From positions 1 through 47,760 of the forward strand of contig NZ_VTQV01000033.1 in NCBI RefSeq assembly GCF_008764245.1: a stretch of 47,760 bases of DNA. Direction: 5' to 3'. This document shows, piece by piece, positions 26,310 to 34,728 of this stretch. Numbering within the stretch: position 1 is the stretch's first letter; every line of letters starts with the position of its first letter. This DNA comes from Bacillus subtilis (GTDB taxonomy: Bacteria > Bacillota > Bacilli > Bacillales > Bacillaceae_C). Below the pieces are notes generated by a model. It saw only the letters and a program-made list of their open reading frames with translations. It made no database searches and was not told where the DNA came from. Both the position numbers and the translations under genes were made by a program.

Positions 26310-27017
26310 TTAGTCAACCATTCGCTTTCGGTATACGATCACAACAAGGGCAAAAATGATCACCATCCATCCGAAAATGACAAGAAGACTAGGCCAAACC
26401 TCTAGAAGACTTGCACCAGCTTGACTATCCGTCGCCAGGTTGATTAATTGGGTACTTGGGAGATATTCTGCCATCTTTAGAAACGGATATTGATCAGTGA
26501 AATTCGTTAAGGATGAACCAAATGAGAATATGACAAAAAATGGTAGAATAACAACAGATGCCTCCATAACAGACTTTGTTAATAAACCTAGTAATGTTCC
26601 TAATCCGATGTAAAACAGAATCGATAATACCATTGCCAAGGAAATAACCAGTAGATCTGTAGGTTTATATTCTGTTAAAAAGGCAGAAACAAGGACAATG
26701 AGAATCGTTCCGATAAAGCTTAATAGACTTTTTCCCGCTAAAATCTCCAGTGTACTTGCCGGAGAAAGCATAAGCCCACGCAATGTATTTTTCTCTTTTT
26801 CCTCCGCAATCAAGGCACATTGTACATAGGCGGCCACTAAACAAAAGGTCAAATTGAACACTATATAATGTCCACTAATCGTCTCAACCCCCATGCGCCC
26901 ATACAAAGCAGCCAAAAACAGCGGCATAAGGGCAGATATGGACACAAAATAGTTTTTCATTACATCTTTATAATCTTTTTGAAAAATTGCCATCGAGCGT
27001 TTAATTGAAAATGTCAT
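26310..27017 (-). CDS. ABC-2 type transporter permease
   Basis: This 235-residue protein has six hydrophobic segments in the ABC-2 exporter arrangement and the usual cytoplasmic motif after helix 2 (EEKEKNTLRGLMLSP). The start overlaps the end of the ATPase gene by 4 bases (ATGA), which indicates translational coupling and a dedicated pair. It resembles Nat-type and antibiotic exporters in which one small permease works with one ATPase. The substrate is unknown. The LytTR/ABC fusion gene immediately upstream is the likely regulator. Confidence 0.85.
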   Translation of the reverse strand: MTFSIKRSMAIFQKDYKDVMKNYFVSISALMPLFLAALYGRMGVETISGHYIVFNLTFCLVAAYVQCALIAEEKEKNTLRGLMLSPASTLEILAGKSLLSFIGTILIVLVSAFLTEYKPTDLLVISLAMVLSILFYIGLGTLLGLLTKSVMEASVVILPFFVIFSFGSSLTNFTDQYPFLKMAEYLPSTQLINLATDSQAGASLLEVWPSLLVIFGWMVIIFALVVIVYRKRMVD

Positions 27018-27862
27018 GTTAATTTCCTCCCTGTAACTTCTACGAAAATATCGCCAAGTGTAGGTTCGTTTGAATAGATGGATTCCACTTTATTTTCAGA
27101 CATGAGCTTGTATAACGCTGTTGCTCCATTAGGTCCCTTGTCAATGATTTCCCTTCGGCCATCCGTTAACACGACGGTTAAGGTGTGATCGGCAAATGAT
27201 TGTCGCAGTTCTTGGGGGGCTCCTAATAATTGAATGATTCCATTGTTTAAAAAAGCAACACGATCACAGAGTGTTTCCGCTTCATACATATCATGGGTCG
27301 TTAGGAAAATTGTTGTTCCTTGAGCTTTCAAGTTTTCTAAACCACGATAAATATGCTTTGTGTTCACAGGGTCAAGCGCTGATGTCGGTTCATCTAGGAA
27401 TAATAGCTCAGGTTTATGCAAGAAGGCTCGTGCCAAGGTGACACGCTGAAGCATTCCCTTTGAAAGTTTGGAAACGACTTTCTTTTTTGCCTCCCGTAAA
27501 TTGACCATTTCGAGTACCTCTTCTATTCGGCTATACGGTACATCGTACAGATCACAGTAAAGTTTTAAATTATCATAGACAGAGAGTCGCATATATAATC
27601 CACTGTTATCTGTAAGGATCCCAATTTTTCTTCTATAAGTTGGTTCTTTCAGTTTTGAAACGGGAACGCCAAAGACACGGGCCTCTCCATCGGTTTGCGC
27701 TAACTGACCTGTTAATACTTTTATTGTCGTTGTTTTCCCTGATCCACTTGGTCCTAAGAAACCAAATGTTTCTCCTTTTTTTACATGAAAGGAAACATCC
27801 TTTAATGCAGACTGGTTTGAAAACATTTTGGCAATCTTTGTTACTTCAATAATGTTCTCCAC
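27014..27862 (-). CDS. ABC transporter ATPase paired with the ABC-2 permease
   Basis: The 282-residue ATPase carries Walker A GPSGSGKTTT, signature LSKGMLQR, Walker B LLFLDEPTSALD and switch histidine TTHDMYEA, followed by a C-terminal extension of about 60 residues as in NatA/CcmA-like exporters. The frame is open to 27898, but GTG 27862 follows GGAGG at 8 bases and gives MENIIEVTKIAKMF, the normal family start. A TATAAT without a good -35, and the dyad TGATG-N4-CATCA, lie upstream on the minus strand, so expression probably depends on an activator. Confidence 0.87.
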   Translation of the reverse strand: MENIIEVTKIAKMFSNQSALKDVSFHVKKGETFGFLGPSGSGKTTTIKVLTGQLAQTDGEARVFGVPVSKLKEPTYRRKIGILTDNSGLYMRLSVYDNLKLYCDLYDVPYSRIEEVLEMVNLREAKKKVVSKLSKGMLQRVTLARAFLHKPELLFLDEPTSALDPVNTKHIYRGLENLKAQGTTIFLTTHDMYEAETLCDRVAFLNNGIIQLLGAPQELRQSFADHTLTVVLTDGRREIIDKGPNGATALYKLMSENKVESIYSNEPTLGDIFVEVTGRKLT

Positions 27863-28040
27863 TTTTTCATCCTCCATTACGAGCCGACAGGACGTCACTT
27901 TTTTAGCCGTTATCCCATCAAGACGTTTGCTGTTTTTGTGATGTCTCCATCATAGTAAACAAACGAGAGCTTCACATTATATTCCGGATGAAAAGAGCTA
28001 TTTTAAGGGGGAATGGAGTATTTTATCGGTCGATTGGCAC

Positions 28041-29087
28041 TTATTTCAGTCTTAAAATCTCCTTTAATTCCACCATTTTGTTTTTCGATAATGGAATAGA
28101 GGACTTTTTTGCATCCATAAGCACTAAAGAAAAGCTATTCCGTGTGAAGGTCACAACTTCACGAACCTTTTGTAAATTGACAATATAAGAACGATGACAG
28201 CGGAAAAAACCATAAGGGTGAAGTCTTTTCTCTAATTCTGCCATGGTAAACACACTTGGATAGGCTTCTCCCTTAATATAAATTTGGGATTGTCCCTGTC
28301 CACTTTCGATATAATCAATTTCAGGTGGATCAAATAGGACGATCTTGTCATTCACTTTTGTTGGAATCTTTTCAAAATGAACAGGCTGAACGATGACTTC
28401 CTCTTCCTTTTCCATGGTGTGCGTTTCTTCTTGGTTCGCCTCTTCTTCAGATAAAACTTCAAGCTTTTGTAAGCCTGTATTATCTAATCGATACACCTGA
28501 CTTGTCACAGAGAGGGCTGATTCCATATTGCTTGTGAAGATCAGCACTGTTTTGCCTTGCTGCTTTAATTCTCGTATAAGCTTTATAAATACTCGTTTTG
28601 TTTCTAAATCCGCATTTTGATCAGGTTCTTCAAAAATATATAGAATCGGGTTTTGAAATAGTAAGCGACCAAACTGAATTCTTCTTTTTTCCGATAATGA
28701 TAAATGACGGATAGGTTTATTTTTCTTTGTTTCCAATTGAATGATTCGCAGGCCTTCCTCAACTGTAAGAGGAGAACTATACAACTTTTGATAAAAGGAA
28801 AGATGGTCTTTAATGGTTAATCTTTCATATAGACCATCATCCAAACAACAAAAACCGACAGAGACGAAAAAATCTCTTTTTGAGGACTCTATGGAAATAC
28901 CATTGACCTTTATTTCCCCATTGGAAATTGGAATTTCTCCCATAAACATTTTGATTAAAACCGTTCGTACATTTGTATTAGTGTATATGGATAACACCTC
29001 TTGCTCAGAAACTTCTAAGCTAAATGCCGGGAATATCAAGGTATGGCCTTCATGCATTTCTATGTTGTTTATAGTTAAGATACTCAC
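28041..29087 (-). CDS. LytTR-family regulator fused to a degenerate ABC ATPase domain
   Basis: This 348-residue protein has an ABC ATPase-like domain (about 1-205), an acidic Glu-rich linker (about 210-245) and a C-terminal LytTR DNA-binding domain (about 255-348; IDYIESGQGQSQIYI and RCHRSYIVNLQKV are diagnostic). The ATPase part keeps the signature region as HLSLSEKRR and Walker B as LYIFEEPDQNAD. The Walker A loop reads SIYTNTNVRTVLIKMF, without the glycines and the GK-S/T, so ATP binding is doubtful. It may sense or mimic the neighbouring transporter. GTG 29087 after AAGGTGAT was chosen over GTG 29138. It is transcribed towards the exporter pair, 178 bases away. Confidence 0.87.
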   Translation of the reverse strand: MSILTINNIEMHEGHTLIFPAFSLEVSEQEVLSIYTNTNVRTVLIKMFMGEIPISNGEIKVNGISIESSKRDFFVSVGFCCLDDGLYERLTIKDHLSFYQKLYSSPLTVEEGLRIIQLETKKNKPIRHLSLSEKRRIQFGRLLFQNPILYIFEEPDQNADLETKRVFIKLIRELKQQGKTVLIFTSNMESALSVTSQVYRLDNTGLQKLEVLSEEEANQEETHTMEKEEEVIVQPVHFEKIPTKVNDKIVLFDPPEIDYIESGQGQSQIYIKGEAYPSVFTMAELEKRLHPYGFFRCHRSYIVNLQKVREVVTFTRNSFSLVLMDAKKSSIPLSKNKMVELKEILRLK

Positions 29088-29198
29088 AATAAAATCACCT
29101 TGTTCATCAAGATTGAAAAAGATCAGCTCTTCTTCCACTGAAATTTCGCTTTATTTATTATAACCTATAATGGTTTTCCCGTGATTATTTTGTAGACA

Positions 29199-29223
29199 AC
29201 AATCTTTTCCCGGGAAATATTGT
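29199..29223. promoter_or_regulatory. Palindrome between the LytTR and GNAT genes
   Basis: TTTCCCGGGAAA (29206-29217) is a perfect 12-bp palindrome, extended by ACAAT and ATTGT on either side with one base of asymmetry. It lies about 110 bases upstream of the LytTR gene, in the only gap between divergent genes here (29088-29390). That gap otherwise shows just an extended -10-like TATGCTAATAT (about 29353-29363) for the GNAT gene. The site could be an operator. Confidence 0.4.
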
Positions 29224-29390
29224 CGAAAATAAGCTGGGAAATGAAAATCACTTTCCTGATTTTTAATATAGATATAGAAATAAGCAGGCTTTGGAAGAAA
29301 AACAAGGTAAGAAGAGAAGGAAATAAAAGTATTAGGGTGATAATTTGGAATTATATGCTAATATAGGTGTAAATGTTTGGAGGACAACAA

Positions 29391-29960
29391 TTGTATAAAG
29401 CTGTGATCGATTCCAATACGTACATCGCGATATTAGAACCAAGGCATGCGGATGAATTATTTGCTTTAATCGATGGAAGTCGAGAAAGTATCGGAATGTG
29501 GCTTTCGTTTCCGTCTTTCACAAACGAAGTACAGGATACGAGGATTTTTATAGAGAAATCCCTAAAAAGATTGGCTTCTAACGATGGCTATTGGGCAGGA
29601 ATTTGGTACAAAGGGCAAATCGCTGGTTCCATTGGTTTTTTATATCTCGATTGGGGCAATAAAAAGACAGAAATTGGCTATTGGTTAGGGGAAAAATTTG
29701 AAGGGCTCGGTCTCGCGACAAAAGCCTGTGCCTTACTGATAGATCACGCCTTCACTGATTTAGGTCTGCATAAAGTTGAAATCAAGATGGCAACTAAAAA
29801 TGAAAAAAGTAAGGCGATCCCAGAGCGATTAGGTTTTAAAAGAGAAGGCATGATAAGAGACTATGAGCTTCTCTATGGTAAGTATCATGACAGGGTGATT
29901 TATGGTCTGCTAGAGGATGAATGGAAGAAAACGGATCAATTGTTAAAAAACAACGAGTGA
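29391..29960 (+). CDS. GNAT acetyltransferase, RimL/YdaF-like
   Basis: The 189-residue protein is a GCN5-related acetyltransferase closest to the RimL/YdaF group, which acetylate the N-terminus of ribosomal proteins or small molecules using acetyl-CoA. The acetyl-CoA pyrophosphate loop is KFEGLGLATKACALL (about 108-122), and the EIGYWLGEKF strand before it is typical. The tail (AIPERLGFKREGMIRDYELLYGKYHDRVIYGL) matches the family. The TTG at 29391 follows GGAGG at 7 bases; an ATG at 29373 overlaps that site. The last codons run into a hairpin serving the opposite gene. Confidence 0.85.
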   Translation: MYKAVIDSNTYIAILEPRHADELFALIDGSRESIGMWLSFPSFTNEVQDTRIFIEKSLKRLASNDGYWAGIWYKGQIAGSIGFLYLDWGNKKTEIGYWLGEKFEGLGLATKACALLIDHAFTDLGLHKVEIKMATKNEKSKAIPERLGFKREGMIRDYELLYGKYHDRVIYGLLEDEWKKTDQLLKNNE

Positions 29961-29981
29961 CTACCTTGTTCACTCGTTGTT
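29949..29981 (-). terminator. Terminator of the SDR gene, overlapping the GNAT 3' end
   Basis: AACAACGAGTGA pairs perfectly with TCACTCGTTGTT. On the minus strand it is followed by TTTTTTAAC, an excellent T run. It also covers the GNAT stop codon, so it may end transcription from both sides. Confidence 0.8.
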
Positions 29982-29991
29982 CACATGGGAT

Positions 29992-30933
29992 TCATTTTCG
30001 TCTATGAGCTTCCATAAATTCCATCGTCTGTTTGATCCCTTCCTGATAAGGAGTTCGGGGAAGCGGTCCAATTTCTCTTTCATATTTTGTTCCATCAAGT
30101 ACAACAGGATCTTCGTTTAAGTAAAACATTTCGACAACTTCACGCATGGTAGGATTGAAAAGGCCTAATAGTCTGATCATTCCTTTAGTGACAGTGAAGA
30201 CTGATTTCTTATATCCATTTACATCGCGAATGATGGCAATGATCTCTTCTCCAGTAATCACATCATACCCGGGAATATTCCAATTTTGTCCAAAGGCTTG
30301 TTCTTGCAGGGCAAGAGTGACAAGTGCCTTTGCTCCATCTGGTGTATAAATGAACTCTCGTGCAACTTTTTTGGAACCAACAAACATGGCTCTTCTATGT
30401 TGCTTGGCATCTTTTAACGTGAAATGTAAGAGGGTATTCTCCGCATTTGGGCCGTAAAAGTCTGGCAAATGGGCAAACAATGCTTGCACATTTGCCTTTT
30501 TTATCCGTTTTTCTATTTGTAATCGAATTTTCCCTTTTTTCGTGTGGGGCTTTTTTGCAGTCTCTTCCTTCACCTTACCACCTGAAGATCTCCCATAGGC
30601 ATAAATATTTTCAACAAGCACTAATTTAGCTCCTGTTGTTTTGGAAACATTGATGATATTTTCAAAAAAGGGAATAAGTTTTTCCTCCCATTGTTCGTAA
30701 GGGATATTAGCGGATTGAAAGATCGTATCTGCTTGCTTGGCCGCTGCCATTAGATCTTCGAATTGAAAAATATCGCCTGGGTGAATCTTGATTCCTTGTT
30801 GTTGTCCATATAATTTTTTTAGTTTCTGCTCTGAACGTGCAAAGGCAATGACTCCAATCCCTTTATTTACTAATTCTTGTACAAGCGCATATCCCATTCC
30901 TCCTGATGCTCCTAATACAAGTGCCTGTTTCAT
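29992..30933 (-). CDS. NAD-dependent epimerase/dehydratase family protein
   Basis: This 313-residue protein is an atypical/extended short-chain dehydrogenase with an N-terminal Rossmann fold (ALVLGASGGMGYALVQEL, 4-21) that binds NAD(P). The usual catalytic Tyr-x3-Lys is not obvious in VENIYAYGRSSGGK, so it may be an NmrA/epimerase-like protein with changed chemistry. ATG 30933 after GAGGAGG is preferred to the longer frame from 30969, which would run into an operator. Downstream of a TetR gene on the same strand, with the same operator as that gene, it is probably the regulated target. Confidence 0.8.
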   Translation of the reverse strand: MKQALVLGASGGMGYALVQELVNKGIGVIAFARSEQKLKKLYGQQQGIKIHPGDIFQFEDLMAAAKQADTIFQSANIPYEQWEEKLIPFFENIINVSKTTGAKLVLVENIYAYGRSSGGKVKEETAKKPHTKKGKIRLQIEKRIKKANVQALFAHLPDFYGPNAENTLLHFTLKDAKQHRRAMFVGSKKVAREFIYTPDGAKALVTLALQEQAFGQNWNIPGYDVITGEEIIAIIRDVNGYKKSVFTVTKGMIRLLGLFNPTMREVVEMFYLNEDPVVLDGTKYEREIGPLPRTPYQEGIKQTMEFMEAHRRK

Positions 30934-30954
30934 AATAAAACCTCCTCTTATTAA

Positions 30955-30969
30955 TTGACCACTGTTCAA
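30955..30969 (-). promoter_or_regulatory. Operator copy 1 (SDR gene)
   Basis: TTGACCACTGTTCAA is an imperfect palindrome (6 of 7 pairs) about 22 bases upstream of the SDR start. A near-identical site lies before the adjacent TetR gene at 31600-31614 (13 of 15 bases the same), which marks it as that repressor's binding sequence. Confidence 0.65.
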
Positions 30970-30985
30970 AATGGTAGATAAAAGG

Positions 30986-31006
30986 AAAGCGGGGGACCCC
31001 AGCTTT
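30986..31006 (-). terminator. Weak hairpin after the TetR gene
   Basis: On the minus strand AAAGC-t-GGGG and CCCC-g-GCTTT form a hairpin followed by CCTTTTATC, directly at the TetR stop codon. It probably reduces read-through into the SDR gene, which agrees with that gene having its own operator. Confidence 0.5.
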
Positions 31007-31584
31007 CAATTGTCTGCCAATAAACTTTTTAAAAGAAAATTCACATGTGCACGTGCCATTTCCTCTACATCTTCATATTCAACGACATGGCGTAGATAAT
31101 GGGTGACAAACCCATGCAATGATAGAAAAATCGACCAAATGTCCCGAATGGTGATAGAGTGATCACATAAGGACTGAACGCTGTTGGCGAACATTTCATA
31201 GGTGTTGTTTGGTTCTTGATTAATAAAATTTCGAACCTCTTCATCTTTAATCAAAAACATAATTTCATAATGGCTTTGATGGGTTAGGCCAAATTGGATG
31301 AAGCCAAGCAAGATATTTTGTAACTTTTCTTGAGGTTCCAATGGTTTTTTCATAATCTGCTTCAATTCAAGTTCAAGCATTTTAAAATGTTCCTCAACCA
31401 AGGCATAAAACAGTTCTGCTTTGTTTTTAAAATGATAATAGATAGCGCCATGGCTATATCCTAATTCTTTACCGATTTGCCTCATTGAAACTTGCTGATA
31501 TCCTTTTTCAATAAATAAATCTCTTGCAGCATCCATAATCATTTCCCGTGTTAATTCCTGTTGCACAGACTTTCGCGGTGACAT
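31006..31584 (-). CDS. TetR family repressor
   Basis: The 192-residue protein has a standard TetR N-terminal DNA-binding domain (about 12-58; helix-turn-helix VSMRQIGKELGYSHGAIYYHFKNK) and a helical ligand domain of normal length. The same 15-bp imperfect palindrome lies in its own promoter and just before the downstream SDR gene, so it should repress both itself and that gene. The ATG follows GGGAGGACAC. The inducer is unknown. Confidence 0.88.
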   Translation of the reverse strand: MSPRKSVQQELTREMIMDAARDLFIEKGYQQVSMRQIGKELGYSHGAIYYHFKNKAELFYALVEEHFKMLELELKQIMKKPLEPQEKLQNILLGFIQFGLTHQSHYEIMFLIKDEEVRNFINQEPNNTYEMFANSVQSLCDHSITIRDIWSIFLSLHGFVTHYLRHVVEYEDVEEMARAHVNFLLKSLLADN

Positions 31585-31599
31585 TGTGTCCTCCCTGAA

Positions 31600-31648
31600 T
31601 TGACCAGTGTTTAATTAAATGATACACAGGTAAACATTCCAATGTCAA
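31600..31648 (-). promoter_or_regulatory. TetR gene promoter with operator copy 2
   Basis: On the minus strand TTGACA (31643-31648), an 18-base spacer and TATCAT (31619-31624) form a strong promoter. The operator TTGACCAGTGTTTAA (31600-31614) lies over the predicted transcription start, which suits steric autorepression. Confidence 0.75.
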
Positions 31649-31798
31649 TGGATATTTCAAAATCGGGGCCTTTCATGAAAATAAAGGAGATTACTATGAA
31701 TGAGAAATTATAATCATCATGAATGGATTATGAAAACTGGAGGAAAGATAAGGATGCGCCTATTATAAAGGCACAGTAACACAAATGAGGAGGCTACA

Positions 31799-32308
31799 AT
31801 GGGAATTTTAAGTGGGAATCCACAGAATGAACCGATGCATTATGGAGAGGTATTTGGTATATGGTCTTTTTTAGTTGGGGCAAAAGGAATGATTGCTTGT
31901 TACCAAACACATTTAAATCATACTGGAGATACGGATCTTCATGAGTTACTGGAAGAAGCTCTCAAGCAGAAAGAACAAGAAGTCAAACAGATCGAAGCAT
32001 TATTAAAAGAAAATGGTGTTGGTTTGCCACCAACTCCACCAGAGCGCCCTAAGGCAAATTTGGAAAGTATTCCAGTGGGTGCGCGATTCATGGATCAAGA
32101 GATTGCTGCTTCATTAGCGGCAGATGTGGCTGCCGGTTTGGTGGCATGCAGTACGATCATGGGCGAATCGATTCGAGAGGATATTGCGATGATGTTTGGA
32201 CAAATGCATACTCAAAAGGCAGCATTTGGCGCTAAAGTTCTTCGTCTGAATAAGGAAAAGGGCTGGTTGATTCCTCCACCCCTTCATCAGACTCCGGCTG
32301 ATTGTTGA
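31799..32308 (+). CDS. DUF3231 family protein
   Basis: This 169-residue protein matches the DUF3231 family of Bacilli, helical proteins with a ferritin-like fold, from the motifs MHYGEVFGIWSFLVGAKGMIACYQT and ESIREDIAMMFGQMHTQKAAFG. One domain is present, where many relatives carry two. No function is established. The ATG follows GAGGAGG. It is a single gene with its own terminator and no clear promoter. Confidence 0.8.
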   Translation: MGILSGNPQNEPMHYGEVFGIWSFLVGAKGMIACYQTHLNHTGDTDLHELLEEALKQKEQEVKQIEALLKENGVGLPPTPPERPKANLESIPVGARFMDQEIAASLAADVAAGLVACSTIMGESIREDIAMMFGQMHTQKAAFGAKVLRLNKEKGWLIPPPLHQTPADC

Positions 32309-32316
32309 TAGACATG

Positions 32317-32345
32317 GGGGCTTCCATAAAAGGGGAAGCCCCTTT
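32317..32345 (+). terminator. Terminator of the DUF3231 gene
   Basis: GGGGCTTCC pairs with GGAAGCCCC across an 8-base loop, followed by TTTC, beginning 9 bases after the stop codon. Confidence 0.7.
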
Positions 32346-32422
32346 CGGATGAGAACAAAAAGCATGGCGGCTTTACCCACCAAAATTTTGCATTACTCAG
32401 AACCATGTACGATGAAAGTAGG

Positions 32423-32449
32423 AACAAGCGGCGACAAGCACCGCTTGTT
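32423..32449 (-). terminator. Hairpin after cidB
   Basis: AACAAGCGG and CCGCTTGTT pair perfectly over 9 bp, adjoining the cidB stop codon. The minus-strand T run beyond it is weak (TTCCTACTTTC). Confidence 0.55.
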
Positions 32450-33130
32450 TTAGTTCACTAGGTTCAAATAAACCCATGGAGATAGCCAAAAAGTGAGAAG
32501 GGCGGCTAACACCATGCACACACTGGAAACGGCACCTGAGATCGGACTTAATTCTAAGGCTTTCGCTGTACCTGATCCATGTGAGCTTGTTCCTAACAAG
32601 ATTCCTTTCGCTATATCGCTTCTCAACCGAAACAGGCGAATGACCCAAGGCCCAAATATCATCCCGAAAATCCCCGTCATAATCACAAAAACAGCTGTTA
32701 TGGAGGGGACGCCGCCTAATTTCTCAGAAGCGCTCATTGCGATTGGGGTCGTAATCGAGTAAGGGAGAATGCTAGGGATTAATGTTTTATTTAAATGGAC
32801 CAAACTGGCCATAGAGAAGGACACGAATATAGACAATATAGACCCTAGGGATACACTAAGCACGATGGCAGGCAAATGTTTTTTTAGGATCGGAAAATAA
32901 CGATAAAGCGGAATGGCTAAGGCCACTGTTGCAGGTTGTAATATTTTTGTTAGCCATTGGGCTCCTTGATGATAAGTTGTGTACTCAATTTGAAATAGAA
33001 ATAATACGGCTATAATCACTAGGGGAGCAATTAATAGCGGTGTTAAATAAGACTTTTTGGTTTTTTGATAACACCATTTGGCCCCCCAATAGGCACTAAT
33101 GGTGAGCAGGAGGAAGAGCGGTGTCAGCAT
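32450..33130 (-). CDS. cidB: CidB/LrgB family membrane protein
   Basis: The 226-residue protein has the length and helices of the LrgB/CidB family and its conserved motif GILLGTSSHGSGTAKALE (usual form GTxSHxxGTxxA). The family works with small CidA/LrgA proteins; relatives have been linked to murein hydrolase control and, more recently, to pyruvate or overflow-metabolite transport. Its start overlaps the cidA 3' end by 35 bases, with AAGGAGG 12 bases before the ATG, so the two are translated together. Confidence 0.88.
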   Translation of the reverse strand: MLTPLFLLLTISAYWGAKWCYQKTKKSYLTPLLIAPLVIIAVLFLFQIEYTTYHQGAQWLTKILQPATVALAIPLYRYFPILKKHLPAIVLSVSLGSILSIFVSFSMASLVHLNKTLIPSILPYSITTPIAMSASEKLGGVPSITAVFVIMTGIFGMIFGPWVIRLFRLRSDIAKGILLGTSSHGSGTAKALELSPISGAVSSVCMVLAALLTFWLSPWVYLNLVN

Positions 33131-33500
33131 GTTTGACTTTGACCTCCTTACGACGTGTTAATTTGTTAGCTAATAAACCCGAACCCATCATCACAGCTAA
33201 GGAACTGACGAAAATCACCGCAATAATTTTAAAGCCATTGGTTAATAATAGCTGTTTATATTGAATCACCCCAACGGCAGAGGGAATAAAAAATAGGAGT
33301 AACTCGGCAACCAACCAACTCCCTCCTAACTCAATCCACTTTAATTTCACCACTTTCGTTTGTAGTAAAATAAATAAAAGAATTAAACCTAATATACTTC
33401 CAGGTACTTTTAGATGAAGAAGGACCGAGATTTTCTCCAAGATTAAAGTATAGCTACATAATAATAAAATTTGCGTAATACCGATGAGCATTTTTTTCAT
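33096..33500 (-). CDS. cidA: CidA/LrgA family holin-like protein
   Basis: This 134-residue protein has four hydrophobic segments and the CidA/LrgA signature VPGSILGLILLFILL followed by ELLLFFIPSAVGVIQY. It belongs with CidB as a two-part membrane system. The longer frame starts at 33542, but ATG 33500 follows AGAAAGG and gives the normal N-terminus (MKKMLIGITQILLL). The gene is divergent from a LysR regulator, the arrangement of B. subtilis ywbI-ywbH-ywbG and of cidR-cidAB elsewhere. Confidence 0.88.
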   Translation of the reverse strand: MKKMLIGITQILLLCSYTLILEKISVLLHLKVPGSILGLILLFILLQTKVVKLKWIELGGSWLVAELLLFFIPSAVGVIQYKQLLLTNGFKIIAVIFVSSLAVMMGSGLLANKLTRRKEVKVKHADTALPPAHH

Positions 33501-33562
33501 GATGACTGCCTTTCTAAGTTGTTTTCCTTCATAAGTATACAAGGAGCCCCATTATAGGTAAA

Positions 33563-33590
33563 ATGAATATTTAGAATGGTTACTATTCAT
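33563..33590. promoter_or_regulatory. LysR-type operator in the cidA/cidR gap
   Basis: ATGAATA and TATTCAT form a perfect 7-bp inverted repeat with a 14-base spacer in the 116-base divergent gap. Its position suits binding by the adjacent LysR protein. Confidence 0.55.
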
Positions 33591-33616
33591 AAAAGTAATG
33601 AAAGGGTTTGTGTAGA

Positions 33617-34507
33617 TTGGATATACAGCATTTAAAGTACTTTGTGGCTGTGGCAAGGGAGGGAAATTTTACTCGTGCAGCTAATAAGTTATATGTCACC
33701 CAACCAACCATTAGTAAAATGGTTCGAAATATAGAGGAGGAACTAGGTGTTACTCTTTTCGATCGATCAGGAAAACAAGTTAAATTGACAGATGCCGGAG
33801 AAATCATTCTTGTTCAGGCACAGAATATTATTAAATCCTTTCAAAATTTATCCGCTGAATTAGACGATTTAATGAATTTAAAAAAGGGCTCCATTCATAT
33901 TGGTTTACCACCTATGGTGGGCTCACGTTATTTTCCCAATGTGATTCAAGCCTTTCATCAGGATTACCCGAATATTTCCATTCATCTAGTAGAGGATGGG
34001 GCTGTGAAGATAGAAGAGGATGTCCAAAATGGTACGCTTGATTTAGGTGTTGTCGTCTTGCCTGTGAATCAGGAACGATTTCACTCTTTTTCCTTTGTCA
34101 ATGAACGGCTCATGTTGTTAGCCCACCCTAATCATCCTCTTAGTCAAAAGGAAGTAGTACAACTAGTTGAATTAGAGAAAGAACCCTTTGTTTTCTTTCG
34201 AAGAGATTTTACTTTGCATGATCGGATTATTACAGAGTGTGTACGAGCAGGGTTCCACCCAAATATTATTTGCGAAAGCTCCCAGTGGGATTTGATTAGT
34301 GAAATGGTCGTTGCGAATCTTGGAATCGCCCTTCTCCCGGAAACGATTTGTAGACAGGTGAATGAAGATCAGGTCACGGTCATCCCGCTTATTGAACCAG
34401 TTATTCCCTGGCGCTTAGGGATTATTTGGAGAAAAGATCGCTATTTATCTTTTGCGGCAAGGGAGTGGATTCGTTATACCAAAAGGTTTATGGGGATAGA
34501 GGATTGA
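33617..34507 (+). CDS. cidR: LysR family regulator of cidAB (YwbI/CidR-like)
   Basis: The 296-residue LysR protein has its helix-turn-helix at about 15-45 (GNFTRAANKLYVTQPTISKMVRNIEEELG) and a periplasmic-binding-like effector domain after it. Divergence from cidA-cidB matches B. subtilis ywbI and the CidR regulators, which respond to acetate/pyruvate overflow. TTG 33617 gives the canonical LysR start MDIQHLKYFV, with AAAGGG 10 bases upstream; TTG 33608 is the alternative. Confidence 0.85.
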   Translation: MDIQHLKYFVAVAREGNFTRAANKLYVTQPTISKMVRNIEEELGVTLFDRSGKQVKLTDAGEIILVQAQNIIKSFQNLSAELDDLMNLKKGSIHIGLPPMVGSRYFPNVIQAFHQDYPNISIHLVEDGAVKIEEDVQNGTLDLGVVVLPVNQERFHSFSFVNERLMLLAHPNHPLSQKEVVQLVELEKEPFVFFRRDFTLHDRIITECVRAGFHPNIICESSQWDLISEMVVANLGIALLPETICRQVNEDQVTVIPLIEPVIPWRLGIIWRKDRYLSFAAREWIRYTKRFMGIED

Positions 34508-34604
34508 TTTTCACTAGTTTAGTTTTTTTTGAGATGAATTCTTCTTGCAAATTGATCGCCCATTTTCCCATTGTGAATCCCAAAATGAAGGCTTATACAT
34601 AGAA

Positions 34605-34627
34605 TATAATACAAAGCGTTTTCATCA
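34605..34627 (+). promoter_or_regulatory. -10 box and cre-like site before the GH15 gene
   Basis: A perfect TATAAT (34605-34610) is followed at once by CAAAGCGTTTTCAT. Compared with the CcpA site WTGNAARCGNWWWCAW, the AARCGNWWWCAW part matches fully and only the TG is missing. A cre at the transcription start would give carbon-catabolite repression. No good -35 is visible, so the promoter call is tentative. Confidence 0.45.
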
Positions 34628-34728
34628 GCGGGTTCCCTACTCCTAGTTTAAAAACTTTAAATAAGGGTTTATAAAATGGAGAAATGTTAACAATGAGCTA
34701 CATGAGAACTCATTGGAGGTGGTTCACG

